This document shows, piece after piece, positions 50,489 through 59,300 of a DNA stretch of 64,000 nucleotides. The stretch covers positions 1 to 64,000 of the forward strand of contig NZ_JABFMU010000034.1 in the NCBI RefSeq assembly GCF_013359695.1. The letters are read 5' to 3'. The position numbers and the translations under genes are program-made. This DNA is from Pseudomonas sp. C2B4. GTDB lineage: Bacteria; Pseudomonadota; Gammaproteobacteria; Pseudomonadales; Pseudomonadaceae. The notes beneath the pieces are model-generated. The model saw nothing but the letters and a program-made list of their open reading frames with translations. It was not told the DNA's origin and made no database searches. The stretch's first letter is position 1. Each line of letters opens with the position of its first letter.

Positions 50489-50534
50489 ATTGGAGCGGGT
50501 GAAGGGAATCGAACCCTCGTTATCAGCTTGGGAA
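50489..50534. repeat. Right attachment site within tRNA-Gly
   Basis: 46 bp identical to 16745-16790. The phage-derived 3' half restores the tRNA; the repeat ends in the anticodon arm, where crossover probably occurs. Confidence 0.95.
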
Positions 50535-50564
50535 GCTGGAGTAATGCCATTATACGACACCCGC
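50491..50564 (-). tRNA. tRNA-Gly (anticodon CCC)
   Basis: A complete 74-nt cloverleaf: acceptor GCGGGTG/CACCCGC, D arm with ATAATGGCAT, anticodon loop TT-CCC-AA on a CCAGC/GCTGA stem, T arm GAGGGTTCGATTCCCTT, encoded CCA. The anticodon CCC reads GGG. It resembles E. coli glyU. It is the prophage attachment gene; its 3' half is phage-supplied and its downstream terminator was displaced to 16668. Confidence 0.95.
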
Positions 50565-50671
50565 TCGGAGCGGCTGACTTTGTACCAGATGTTGCCTTGG
50601 AAATGAAGTTTTTCTTTGTGGCCGATGGCTTTAGCGCAGGTGAGAGCAGCGTGTAGACCGTGCGACGGTCA

Positions 50672-50716
50672 ATCGCGGGCAAGCCTTGCTCCTACAGAGC
50701 GGGGCTTGCTCGCGAT
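50672..50716. repeat. Degenerate REP pair
   Basis: Variant REP halves (ATCGCGGGCAAGCCTTGCTC at 50672 and GGCTTGCTCGCGAT at 50703) facing each other, just outside the prophage and after the phaG stop. Confidence 0.75.
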
Positions 50717-50725
50717 GACGCTGTT

Positions 50726-51610
50726 TCAGATGGCCAATGCATGGTGGTCCTGGACGTAGTGGAAACGCGGTCGGCTTTCATGCTGCGCCGGCTTCAGGAA
50801 CCCCAGCAGTGCATTGCGGCTGTCTCGGCAGGCGGCTTTGTGTTCCATGTCGAGAAAGTGGCCGGTGGCCTGCAGGGTGGTGAAGGTACTGTGCTGCACA
50901 TGGCCGGCGAACAGGCGGGCGTCTTCGGCGGCGGTGTACTCGTCCCATTCACCATTCATGAACAGCACCGGCACATTGATTTTCTGCGCCGCGTTCAAAT
51001 AGCACTGCCGATCACTGTTGAGCACGTCGTTGATGTGGAAGTGCATTTGCCCGTATTCGTGTTCCGCCAGGCTGCTGACATGACGGTAGTTGAAGCGCTT
51101 GAACAGCGAGGGCAAGTGTTTGCCGATGGTGTCGTTCACCAGATGCCCGACCCGGTCGCCGTCCCGGTTGCCGAGGTAATCGACGCCGCGCTCGAGGTAG
51201 TCGAGCATGTGCGCGTTGACCACCGGGGAGAACGAGCTGATCACGGCTTTTTCGATCCGGCGTGGCCGTTGCGACAGCGCGACCAGCGTCGCGGCACCAC
51301 CGAAGGAAAACGACAGCACGTGTTCGGCTGCAAAGTGGTCGATCAGCTCCAGGAGGATCTGCCCTTCGATTTCCTTGGTCAGCATCTTTTCATGCCGGTT
51401 GTGGGCTTTTGACTTGCCCGCGTAGGGCTGGTCGTAGCAAACCACGTTGAACTGTGGATAGAGATTTTTCACGGTTTGAGCAAACGACGCAGTCGTGGAC
51501 ATCGAGCCGTTGACCAGAATGATGGTCTTCTCTGCGGCGCCTGCGCGATAGAACTCCGTGTAAACCCGATATTGACCCTGTATATCCAGCACAGCGATTT
51601 CTGGCCTCAT
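50726..51610 (-). CDS. phaG: 3-hydroxyacyl-ACP thioesterase/transacylase PhaG
   Basis: A 294-residue alpha/beta hydrolase of the PhaG/RhlA family. The N-terminus MRPEIAVLDIQGQYRVYTEFYRA is that of PhaG. The nucleophile elbow is SFSFGG, WDEYTAAEDARLF and TGHFLDMEHKAACRD carry the acid and the HX4D motif. PhaG diverts (R)-3-hydroxyacyl chains from fatty acid synthesis to medium-chain polyhydroxyalkanoate. RhlA is the alternative, but no rhlB follows. Start ATG at 51610 behind AGGAGT. It is monocistronic. Confidence 0.92.
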   Translation of the reverse strand: MRPEIAVLDIQGQYRVYTEFYRAGAAEKTIILVNGSMSTTASFAQTVKNLYPQFNVVCYDQPYAGKSKAHNRHEKMLTKEIEGQILLELIDHFAAEHVLSFSFGGAATLVALSQRPRRIEKAVISSFSPVVNAHMLDYLERGVDYLGNRDGDRVGHLVNDTIGKHLPSLFKRFNYRHVSSLAEHEYGQMHFHINDVLNSDRQCYLNAAQKINVPVLFMNGEWDEYTAAEDARLFAGHVQHSTFTTLQATGHFLDMEHKAACRDSRNALLGFLKPAQHESRPRFHYVQDHHALAI

Positions 51611-51923
51611 GTCATAAGACTCCTGGCAAGCGGGTATGCGCGCAAAAGAGATTGCACGAGCTTTGTGACAGGTAGGCATATGCCTGGGAATTTGCTGGCC
51701 CATGTCGATCCAATGCAGTCCGGTCGACGGGTATTGTTATTGGCGGGCAGTCTGCCGGGTGAGGCCGGAACCCAAGGGTTCCTACCGGCAAAAAGTTTCT
51801 TAGAAGTATGTCGTGACTCGTCGGTCACATTTCGGCCGACGTCCTGATTCAAGCAGGGGTCACATCATTGCGCAAGTGCCGTTGGTAAATTGTTCTACAA
51901 CTTTCTGCTGAGCGGTCGTCTGC
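51611..51923. other. phaG upstream region with a palindrome
   Basis: 313 bp without a gene. GGAACCC-AA-GGGTTCC (51767-51782) is a perfect 7-bp dyad about 160 bp upstream of phaG and a possible operator. No clear -35/-10 or -24/-12 boxes could be fixed. Confidence 0.6.
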
Positions 51924-52616
51924 TTAGATCAGAGCGATCTCTTCATCGCTCAGTGGGCGATATTCGCCCGGTTTCAACGTGCTATCGAGCACCAGTGGAC
52001 CCATACGCTCGCGATGCAGGCGCAGCACCTTGTTGTCGAAGTGGCCGAACATGCGCTTGACCTGGTGATAACGCCCCTCGACGATGCTCAGGCGCGCCGA
52101 TTTCGGGCCCAGCAGCTCTAGCCCGGCCGGTTGGGTGGTGAGGTCTTCGAAGGCGAAGTACAGGCCTTCGGTGAACTTGAGGGCGTATTCGGGGCCGATG
52201 TCCTGCTCGGTTTCGACGTAATAGACCTTCGGCAGTTTGGTCTGCGGCTGGGTCAGGCGACGCGACCAGCTGCCGTCATTGGTGATCAGCATCAGGCCGG
52301 TCGTGTTGAAATCCAGGCGTCCGGCGATGTGCAGTTCGTCCTTGTCCGGTTCATGGATCAGGTCGAGCACGGTCGGGTGCTGCGGGTCTCGGGTGGCACT
52401 GACGCAACCGGCAGGTTTGTGCAGCATGAAATGACGCAGCGGCTTTCCGGCTTGCAATACCTCATCATCCACCTCGACGCGACTGAACTCGCGGACGTCG
52501 GCATGTGGATCGCTGACGATTTCTCCGTCAACCCTGACGCGCTTTTCCACCAGCAACAGGCGCACCTGCTGACGGTTGAAACGGGGCAGGTTACTGAGGA
52601 AACGGTCGACGCGCAT
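51924..52616 (-). CDS. rsuA: 16S rRNA pseudouridine(516) synthase
   Basis: A 230-residue RsuA-type enzyme. An S4 RNA-binding domain (MRVDRFLSNLPRFNRQQVRLLLVEKRVRVDGEIVSDP, residues 1-45) precedes the synthase domain with the catalytic Asp in GRLDFNTTGLML, plus HFMLHKPAGCVSATRD and EGRYHQVKRMFGHF. It isomerises U516 of 16S rRNA. The following CWC and GGEEF genes are on the same strand upstream. Confidence 0.92.
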   Translation of the reverse strand: MRVDRFLSNLPRFNRQQVRLLLVEKRVRVDGEIVSDPHADVREFSRVEVDDEVLQAGKPLRHFMLHKPAGCVSATRDPQHPTVLDLIHEPDKDELHIAGRLDFNTTGLMLITNDGSWSRRLTQPQTKLPKVYYVETEQDIGPEYALKFTEGLYFAFEDLTTQPAGLELLGPKSARLSIVEGRYHQVKRMFGHFDNKVLRLHRERMGPLVLDSTLKPGEYRPLSDEEIALI

Positions 52617-52650
52617 GACTCAAGGATCGGTGAGGGCAGGGGCGCGCATC

Positions 52651-52869
52651 TTACTTGATCGGCTGGGGCGCTGCTTGCAGCTGTGCCTCGACCTCAGCGC
52701 AACGTGGGCAGAGGCAGGAGGCGTTGCGCAGTTCGGCCGGCAGCGCTTCGAGCACCGCCGGATCGATGCTGACGCCGTAGCACCAGCACGCCCGATCGGC
52801 GGTTCTAGGATCGGCCAGGGCGCAATCGTTGGATGCGCCGCAGGCCGGGCAGAGGTCAGGCTGTTTCAT
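52651..52869 (-). CDS. Cysteine-rich CWC protein
   Basis: A 72-residue protein with the cysteine-rich CWC pattern: CPACGASNDCALAD, then RACWCYGV, then CLCPRC (residues about 6-57). The Cys set probably binds zinc or another metal. It starts at ATG 52869 inside the 3' end of the GGEEF gene (14-bp overlap) and is followed by rsuA. Function unknown; conserved next to rsuA-like genes in pseudomonads. Confidence 0.88.
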   Translation of the reverse strand: MKQPDLCPACGASNDCALADPRTADRACWCYGVSIDPAVLEALPAELRNASCLCPRCAEVEAQLQAAPQPIK

Positions 52870-54349
52870 AGCTGGAGTGAGGCATTTCCACGCAGGTTCG
52901 GTTGCGGCCACTTTGTTTGGCCCGGTACATCGCATGATCGGCCCGCGACAGCAATGTGTGCAAGGTATCGTCAGTCTGCAGGGTCGTCAGGCCGATGCTG
53001 ACTGTCAGATGCAAGCTGCTGCCGTTGTAGGCATAAAGCTGTTGCTCCACATGCTGACGAATTTTTTCGGCAATCATCAGCCCGGTTTCACCGTCGGTGT
53101 CCTTGAGCAACACGATGAACTCTTCACCGCCCCAGCGGCAGACGATGTCGGAATGGCGCAAACAGCTTTCCAGATCCCGGGCGAAGCCAATCAGCACCTG
53201 ATCGCCGGCCAGGTGGCCGTAGGTGTCGTTCAAGGCCTTGAAATGGTCCAGGTCCAGCAACAACGCGGTCAAGGGCTTGGGCTCGCGCTGGGCCTCGTGC
53301 ATGGCTTGTGCAGCCAGTAGGTCGAAGCCGCGGCGATTGGGCAGTTCGGTCAGGCTGTCGAGGGTCGCCTGGGCCTGGATCTTGTCCTGATAACGCTTGA
53401 TCACCTGGTTGAGCAGGGCCAGCACGATCAGGGTGACCACCAGGCAAATCAGCAGATTGAGGTAGAGCGAGCGACGGATGTCACTGAGGTCACCGTCTTC
53501 GCGCTTGTCGACGAACAGGTACCAGTTCAGCTCCGGAATGAAGCGCACGTTGAGGAAGTGGCCCTGACCCTCGCCGGAATACTCGTAGCTGCCGCTATGG
53601 GGTTTGGGCAACTGGCTGACCAGGTTTTTCATGCTGTCGAGTTCCCCCAGGGTCTGCCCGGCTAGGGCGCCATCCGGCCCGCCCTCGGCACCGGTGAGCA
53701 CCAGGCGCCCGAACGTGTCGACGAAGTACACGCTGCGCTGGTAGCGCTGCTGGTATTTGTCGATCAGTTTGATGACCGCATCGACCGTCAGCCCGACACC
53801 TGCCGCGCCAATGAAGCGGTCGTTGTAGTCGTAGACCTTGTAGTTGATGAAGACGGTCAGGTTGTCCTTGTTGGCAAGATCCGGGTCGACGTTGATCTCG
53901 TAGGGATCCTTCATGTCGCGCACGCGAAAGTACCAGGTGTCACGGGGCTCGGTGGCCTTGACCTGCTTGAGTACGCCTTTGGCGTGGTAGTAAGTCAGGC
54001 TTTGGTTGGAGACGAAGAAGGCGGTGTAGGCACCGTAGTGGGTCATGACCTCGTTGAGGTAGCGGGTCATCTGGTCGGTGTCGCGTTCGCCGTTCACCAC
54101 CCAGTCACGCATGAAGGTATCGCGGGACATCATCGAGGAAATCAGGATGGGCCGGACCAGGTCTTTCTGGATTTCCGAATAGACGGTGTCCGATGTCAGC
54201 GGCAGTTCGGTGTTGACGATGTTGTCGCGGATCGACGCCCGCGAGGCGTAGTAACTGAGGAAGGAGGTGGCCAGGAAGCCCGCGCCCAGCAATGCAACCA
54301 GCGTGAGTACCAACGAGCGTTGAGAGTACAGCGGCGAGCGAGGCGGCAT
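52856..54349 (-). CDS. Membrane diguanylate cyclase with periplasmic sensor domain
   Basis: A 497-residue protein. TM1 (about residues 12-33), a large periplasmic dCache-like domain (about 35-305), TM2 (LYLNLLICLVVTLIVLALLNQVI, about 310-332) and a GGDEF domain follow. The active site is RWGGEEF, with an RxxD I-site (RHSD) five residues before it. It should make c-di-GMP in response to an external signal. Start ATG at 54349. Confidence 0.92.
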   Translation of the reverse strand: MPPRSPLYSQRSLVLTLVALLGAGFLATSFLSYYASRASIRDNIVNTELPLTSDTVYSEIQKDLVRPILISSMMSRDTFMRDWVVNGERDTDQMTRYLNEVMTHYGAYTAFFVSNQSLTYYHAKGVLKQVKATEPRDTWYFRVRDMKDPYEINVDPDLANKDNLTVFINYKVYDYNDRFIGAAGVGLTVDAVIKLIDKYQQRYQRSVYFVDTFGRLVLTGAEGGPDGALAGQTLGELDSMKNLVSQLPKPHSGSYEYSGEGQGHFLNVRFIPELNWYLFVDKREDGDLSDIRRSLYLNLLICLVVTLIVLALLNQVIKRYQDKIQAQATLDSLTELPNRRGFDLLAAQAMHEAQREPKPLTALLLDLDHFKALNDTYGHLAGDQVLIGFARDLESCLRHSDIVCRWGGEEFIVLLKDTDGETGLMIAEKIRQHVEQQLYAYNGSSLHLTVSIGLTTLQTDDTLHTLLSRADHAMYRAKQSGRNRTCVEMPHSSYETA

Positions 54350-54465
54350 GGCAATTCCATTGGCAATAATCCGATGGCAGCATTCTAGTGGTAACTGAAG
54401 GGAAAAGACTTCTGCATTTGTAGGGCGAATCGGCAAGGATCAAGGTCTGATGGCCCCATGGCTTT

Positions 54466-54553
54466 GTGGGAGCGAGCCTGCTCGCGAAAGCGATGTGTCA
54501 GACGCCACCGTTAGTGAATGTGCTGACGGCTTCGCGAGCAGGCTCGCTCCCAC
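54466..54553. repeat. REPIN
   Basis: Inverted REPs at 54466-54488 and 54531-54553 with a spacer containing gtcagacgccaccg and gaatgtgctgacgg. It marks the 3' end of the guanidine/allophanate operon. Confidence 0.92.
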
Positions 54554-54563
54554 AGGTTCCGGG

Positions 54564-56336
54564 TTAGCCCAAGGTTTTCAGATACGCTCGCCAGCCGCCT
54601 CGATGGCTGATATCCACGGCACCTTCCAAGCCATACGCCTCACAGATAAACCCGCTTTCCCAGCGACCATCCGCCAGTTGCACCTTGCCCAGTCCCAGCG
54701 GCGCCGGAATGCCGGTGAGGAACGAGCCCAGCTCGCTGCTCGGCAATTCCCACACTTCCACGGCAATCGCCACGCCGCCACCTTTGACCCGCACCATGCC
54801 CGGACGGAAGGGTGGGCCGCCGGCCAGGGCATACAGGTGATAGTCGGGGGAGCTGAAGGTCGTTTCCACGAGTCGCGCACCGCGCTGTTTGAGCTGCCAG
54901 TTCAACGCCAGGCCATCCAGGTGCGCGCCACAGACCACCAGTCGCGCACGATCATGGCGAGCGACAACCGCAGGCGCAGGCGTCGCCAGACCCTGCTGGC
55001 GCTGCAGACCGTCGGCCACGCTCAACAGGTATTGATCGGTAAACGCCCGTCCAAACAGCGTCACGCTCCAAGGCAAGCCGTTAGCCATGAAGCCGCTGGG
55101 CACGGCGACGGCGGCGTAGTCGAGCAGGTTCATGAAGTTGGTGTAGTAACCCAGTTCCGAGTTGCGCAGCACCGGTTCAGCTTCCAGTTCAGCCAGCGTG
55201 ACGGGGCGGCCGATGGTTGGTGTCACCACGCAATCCAGGTTTTCCAGTGCTTTGTCACACAGGGCTTTCAACGCTTGAAGCCGGTATTGGGCGCGGAAGG
55301 TTTGCACGCCGCTGACGGCCGGGGCCTTGGCCAGCACGGCGCGAATCACCGGCAGCACGGCTTCGGGATGTTGCTCCATCAATTCGCCGGCCACGCTATA
55401 GCGCTCAGCCACCCACGGCCCTTCGTACAGCAAGCGCGCCGCTTCGAGAAACGGTGACAGGTCCAGTTCCACCGCTTCGCCACCCAACGCCTTGAGCTGT
55501 TCGATGGCTTCATCGAACAGCACCGGGCCTTGTGTGCAGCCGAAGAACTCAAGGTCCTGCACCCGTGGCACGCCAAACCGGAAGGGGCGAGGAGCGCCGA
55601 ATGCCGAGCCGTCATTCCACAGCGGATTGCTGCGGCTGTACTCATCCCGTGGGTCGAGATGCGCCGTGAGCGCCAGCAACTGACTGGCCTCCCGGGCGGT
55701 GGCGGTGAAGGTAGTCACGCAATCCAGCGTGCGACAGGCCGGCACGACGCCTGCGGTGGAGATCAACCCTTTGGTGGCTTTCATCCCGACCAGATTGTTC
55801 AATGCCGCCGGCACCCGCCCGGAGCCTGCCGTGTCGGTGCCGAGGGAAAAACTCGCGACACCGAGTGCGACCGCCAGCGAAGAGCCGGCGCTGGAACCGC
55901 CCGACGGATATTCCGGCAACACACTGTTCGGGCAAGCGCCATAGGGGGAGCGACTGCCATTGAGGCCGGTAGCGAATTGGTCGAGGTTGGTCTTGCCCAG
56001 CGGAATCGCACCGAGGGTCAGCAGTTGCTCGACGATGGTGGCCGAGTGCTCCGGCACGTAGGCAAACGCCGGGCACGCAGCGGTGGTCGGTATGCCCGCC
56101 AGGTCGATGTTGTCCTTGATCGCGAAGGGTACGCCGTACAACGGCAGGCTGTCGATGTCGCGACCGTCGAGGCCAGTGAGGTACGGTTCCAGTTCCTCGA
56201 CGCTGAGCAAATGGATGAAGAGGTGATAGTCCGGGTTCAGCGCGGCGGCTTTTTCCCGCAAGGCCAGCAGCAGTTTGCGTGGCGTGGTCTCGCCGGTGTG
56301 GTAGGCCGCGCGCAGGGCATCGAGTTGCAAATTCAT
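54564..56336 (-). CDS. atzF: Allophanate hydrolase
   Basis: A 590-residue amidase-signature enzyme with the Ser-cisSer-Lys triad: Lys74 (FAIKDN), Ser148/149 in PSGGSSAGSS and nucleophile Ser172 in GTDTAGSGR. The C-terminal domain (residues about 470-590) is the AtzF-type allophanate-binding part. It splits allophanate to ammonia and CO2, the last step of the operon. The ATG at 56336 follows AAAAGGATT; an earlier TTG is unlikely. It is 24 bp downstream of the carboxylase. Confidence 0.94.
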   Translation of the reverse strand: MNLQLDALRAAYHTGETTPRKLLLALREKAAALNPDYHLFIHLLSVEELEPYLTGLDGRDIDSLPLYGVPFAIKDNIDLAGIPTTAACPAFAYVPEHSATIVEQLLTLGAIPLGKTNLDQFATGLNGSRSPYGACPNSVLPEYPSGGSSAGSSLAVALGVASFSLGTDTAGSGRVPAALNNLVGMKATKGLISTAGVVPACRTLDCVTTFTATAREASQLLALTAHLDPRDEYSRSNPLWNDGSAFGAPRPFRFGVPRVQDLEFFGCTQGPVLFDEAIEQLKALGGEAVELDLSPFLEAARLLYEGPWVAERYSVAGELMEQHPEAVLPVIRAVLAKAPAVSGVQTFRAQYRLQALKALCDKALENLDCVVTPTIGRPVTLAELEAEPVLRNSELGYYTNFMNLLDYAAVAVPSGFMANGLPWSVTLFGRAFTDQYLLSVADGLQRQQGLATPAPAVVARHDRARLVVCGAHLDGLALNWQLKQRGARLVETTFSSPDYHLYALAGGPPFRPGMVRVKGGGVAIAVEVWELPSSELGSFLTGIPAPLGLGKVQLADGRWESGFICEAYGLEGAVDISHRGGWRAYLKTLG

Positions 56337-56360
56337 CGCGTTAATCCTTTTCAAATGGGT

Positions 56361-59300
56361 TCAGTCGAGTTCCAGCACCACGACGCGCTGTCCGGCGCGC
56401 ACCGCCGAACCCGGTTGCACGCGTATTTCCCGCACCACACCGGCCATGGGCGCGAGCAGCGGAATCTCCATCTTCATCGACTCCAGAATCACCAGCACAT
56501 CGCCGGCTTCGACCCGGTTGCCGGTCTCGACCTGGACCTGCCAGAGGTTGCCGGCGATGTGGCTGTCGACGCTCTGCTGACCGTTGGCCAGCGGTGCGTC
56601 CTCGCTCACCTCGGGTGCCAGTTCTTCACTGTCGAAATGCGCCTGGCCACTGGCGATCCAGCGCTCGCGCTCGGCGTTGAACGCGCCTTGTTGTTGATCG
56701 CGAAACGCGGCGATGGTCTCGGCCTCTTTCGCCAGAAACGCCTGGTAATCCGCCAGGTTCAACTGGCTGTGCTCGATGTTCAGCTCGAAGCGCCCCAGGG
56801 GGAAATCCCGGCGAATGCGCAGCAGTTCATCGGCGCTGACCGGGTAGAAACGGATCTGGTCGAAAAAGCGCAGCAGCCAGGGTTTGCCATCGAACGCGGC
56901 GACTTCGCGGTAGCGATTCCACATCTGTAACGTGCGCCCGACGAACTGATAACCGCCGGGACCTTCCATGCCGTAGACGCACATGTAGGCGCCACCGATG
57001 CCCACCGAGTTTTCCGCGGTCCAGGTGCGCGCCGGGTTGTACTTGGTCGTCACCAGGCGATGACGAGGGTCGAGGGGCGTGGCGACCGGTGCGCCGAGGT
57101 AAACGTCACCCAGGCCCATCACCAGATAACTGGCATCGAACACGGTGCGCTGCACTTCATCGAGGTTCGGCAGGTCGTTGATGCGGCGGATGAACTCCAG
57201 GTTGCTCGGGCACCAGGGCGCATCCTTGCGCACGGTGGTCATGTATTTCTCGATCGCCAACTGACAGGCCGGGTCGTCCCAGGACAACGGCAGATGGACG
57301 ATGCGCGACGGCACCTGCAGGTCTTTGGCGGCGCACACGGCATCCCATTCACCGGCAACGATGCCCAGCAGATCGGCCAGGGGCAGTTGCTCGGGTTGGT
57401 AGTGCACTTGCAACGAGCGGATACCCGGCGTCAGGTCGATCACGCCGTGCAGGTGTTTGCTTTCCAGGGCCTGCATGAGGGCGTGGGCGCGAAAGCGCAG
57501 GACGAGGTCGAGTTCGGGGGCGCCGATTTCCAGGAGCAGGTGGGTGTCGCCTGAAAGCCTTGCCACCAACCTCGTATCGTCCTGCCCGATATCCAAAACA
57601 ACAGGCGACACAATCCCTTGTAGGAGTGAGCCTGCTCGCGATAGCGGTGTTTCAGATACATCGAAGTCGACTGACATGGCCTCATCGCGAGCAGGCTCGC
57701 TCCTACAGGGGATGTTCCATTTCAGGGCGAGATTTCGGGCGGTTGTGAGATCGACGGGGTGGAACTGCACCTTGTCACCGGCCTTCAACTGCCCGAGTTG
57801 CCAAAGATCCGCCTCGATCACCGTCACCGGGCACACAAACCCGCCCAGGCTCGGCCCGTCCGGACCGAGGATCACCGGCATGTCCCCGGTGAAATCCACG
57901 GCGCCAATCGCATACGGATTGTCATGAATGTTCGACGGATGCAGTCCGGCCTCGCCACCGTCGGCCCGCACCCATTCCGGTTTCGGTCCGATCAGGCGCA
58001 CGCCAGTTCGGCTGGAGTTGAAATGCACTTCCCACTGGGTAGCGAAGAAAGTGCCGATGTAGTTTTCCGTGAAGTATTCCGGTGCGCCATGGGGGCCGTA
58101 GATCACCCGGATTTGCCGCACGTCGGGCAACTCGGTGACCTGATTTTCAGCCAGTTGCTGACCGACGTTGCGGTCGCTCAAGGCCGGCACATGCAGTACA
58201 TCGCCGGCCCGCAGCGCACGACCGCCATGCCCGCCAAACTGGCCGAGGGTAAAGGTGCTTTTGCTGCCCAGGTAATCCGGTACTTGCAGGCCACCGCGCA
58301 GGCACAGGTAGCTGCGCGCGCCTGCACCGGCGAGGGTGCCGAGGCTCAAGGTCGCGCCTGCGGGAATCAGCAACGCCGTGTTCATGGCGACGGTTTCACC
58401 GTTCAACGCCAACGGGATCGCCGCGCCGGTCACCGCCACCACGGCCTCGCAATTGAAGCGCAACAACGGTCCGCTCATGGTGATTTCCAGCGCGGCAGCA
58501 CCTTCATCGTTGCCCAGCAAAAGATTGCCCAGCCGCAAGGCGCGACTGTCCATCGGCCCCGACGGCGGTACGCCCACCGCCCAATAGCCGAGGCGGCCTG
58601 GATAGTCCTGGACGCTGGTTTGAGTGCCCGCGCTGAGGACCTCGAAGGTGTTGGCCTGATACACCAGCCCTTCAAGGCAGCGGGTCCACGGCTGGCCGCT
58701 GGCGAAGGGGGCATCGAGCAGAATCTGCCGCAGGTAATCGCGGTTGGTTTCCACGCCATACAACAGGCTGTCGCCCAGGGCCTGATGAAGATCGGCGCGG
58801 GCTTCTTCACGGGTGGGCGCCCACGTGATGACCTTGGCGATCATCGGATCGAAGTACGGCGGGATCTCGCACCCGGCCTCGACCCAGGTATCGATGCGCA
58901 GCTGTTTGCCATCGGCGACCGGAAAATTCACCGCGGTGAGCAAACCGGGACTCGGTTGGAAATCCCTGCCCGGATCTTCGGCATACAGCCGCGCCTGGAT
59001 TGCATGGCCCTCGGCTTTCAAGCCTCGACCCAACGCTCTCAACGGTGGCAGATCACCGGCCGCCAGTTGCACCATCCAGCGCACCAGATCCACGCCCCAC
59101 ACCTGTTCGGTCACGCCGTGCTCGACCTGCAAACGGGTGTTCACTTCGAGGAAGTAAAAACGCCGGGCGTCGCTGTCGAACACAAACTCCACGGTGCCGG
59201 CGCTGCGGTAATTCACGGCTTTGGCCAGCTTGATTGCCGCCGCGCACAGCTCATCGGCCATGCCTTCGGGCAGGTTCGGCGCCGGGGTTTCCTCGAGCAC

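Larger units (their letters stand above)
16745..50534. mobile_element. P2-like temperate prophage in tRNA-Gly(CCC), about 33.8 kb
   Basis: Bounded by a 46-bp direct repeat, with a tyrosine integrase at the left end. It contains repressor/Cro switch, replication module, Ogr-type activator and a complete P2-order set of head, lysis, baseplate, tail sheath/tube and tail genes. All recognised late genes are full length, so the element looks inducible. The replication gene is a toprim primase-helicase; I see no P2-type gpA. No REP elements were found inside. Confidence 0.95.
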
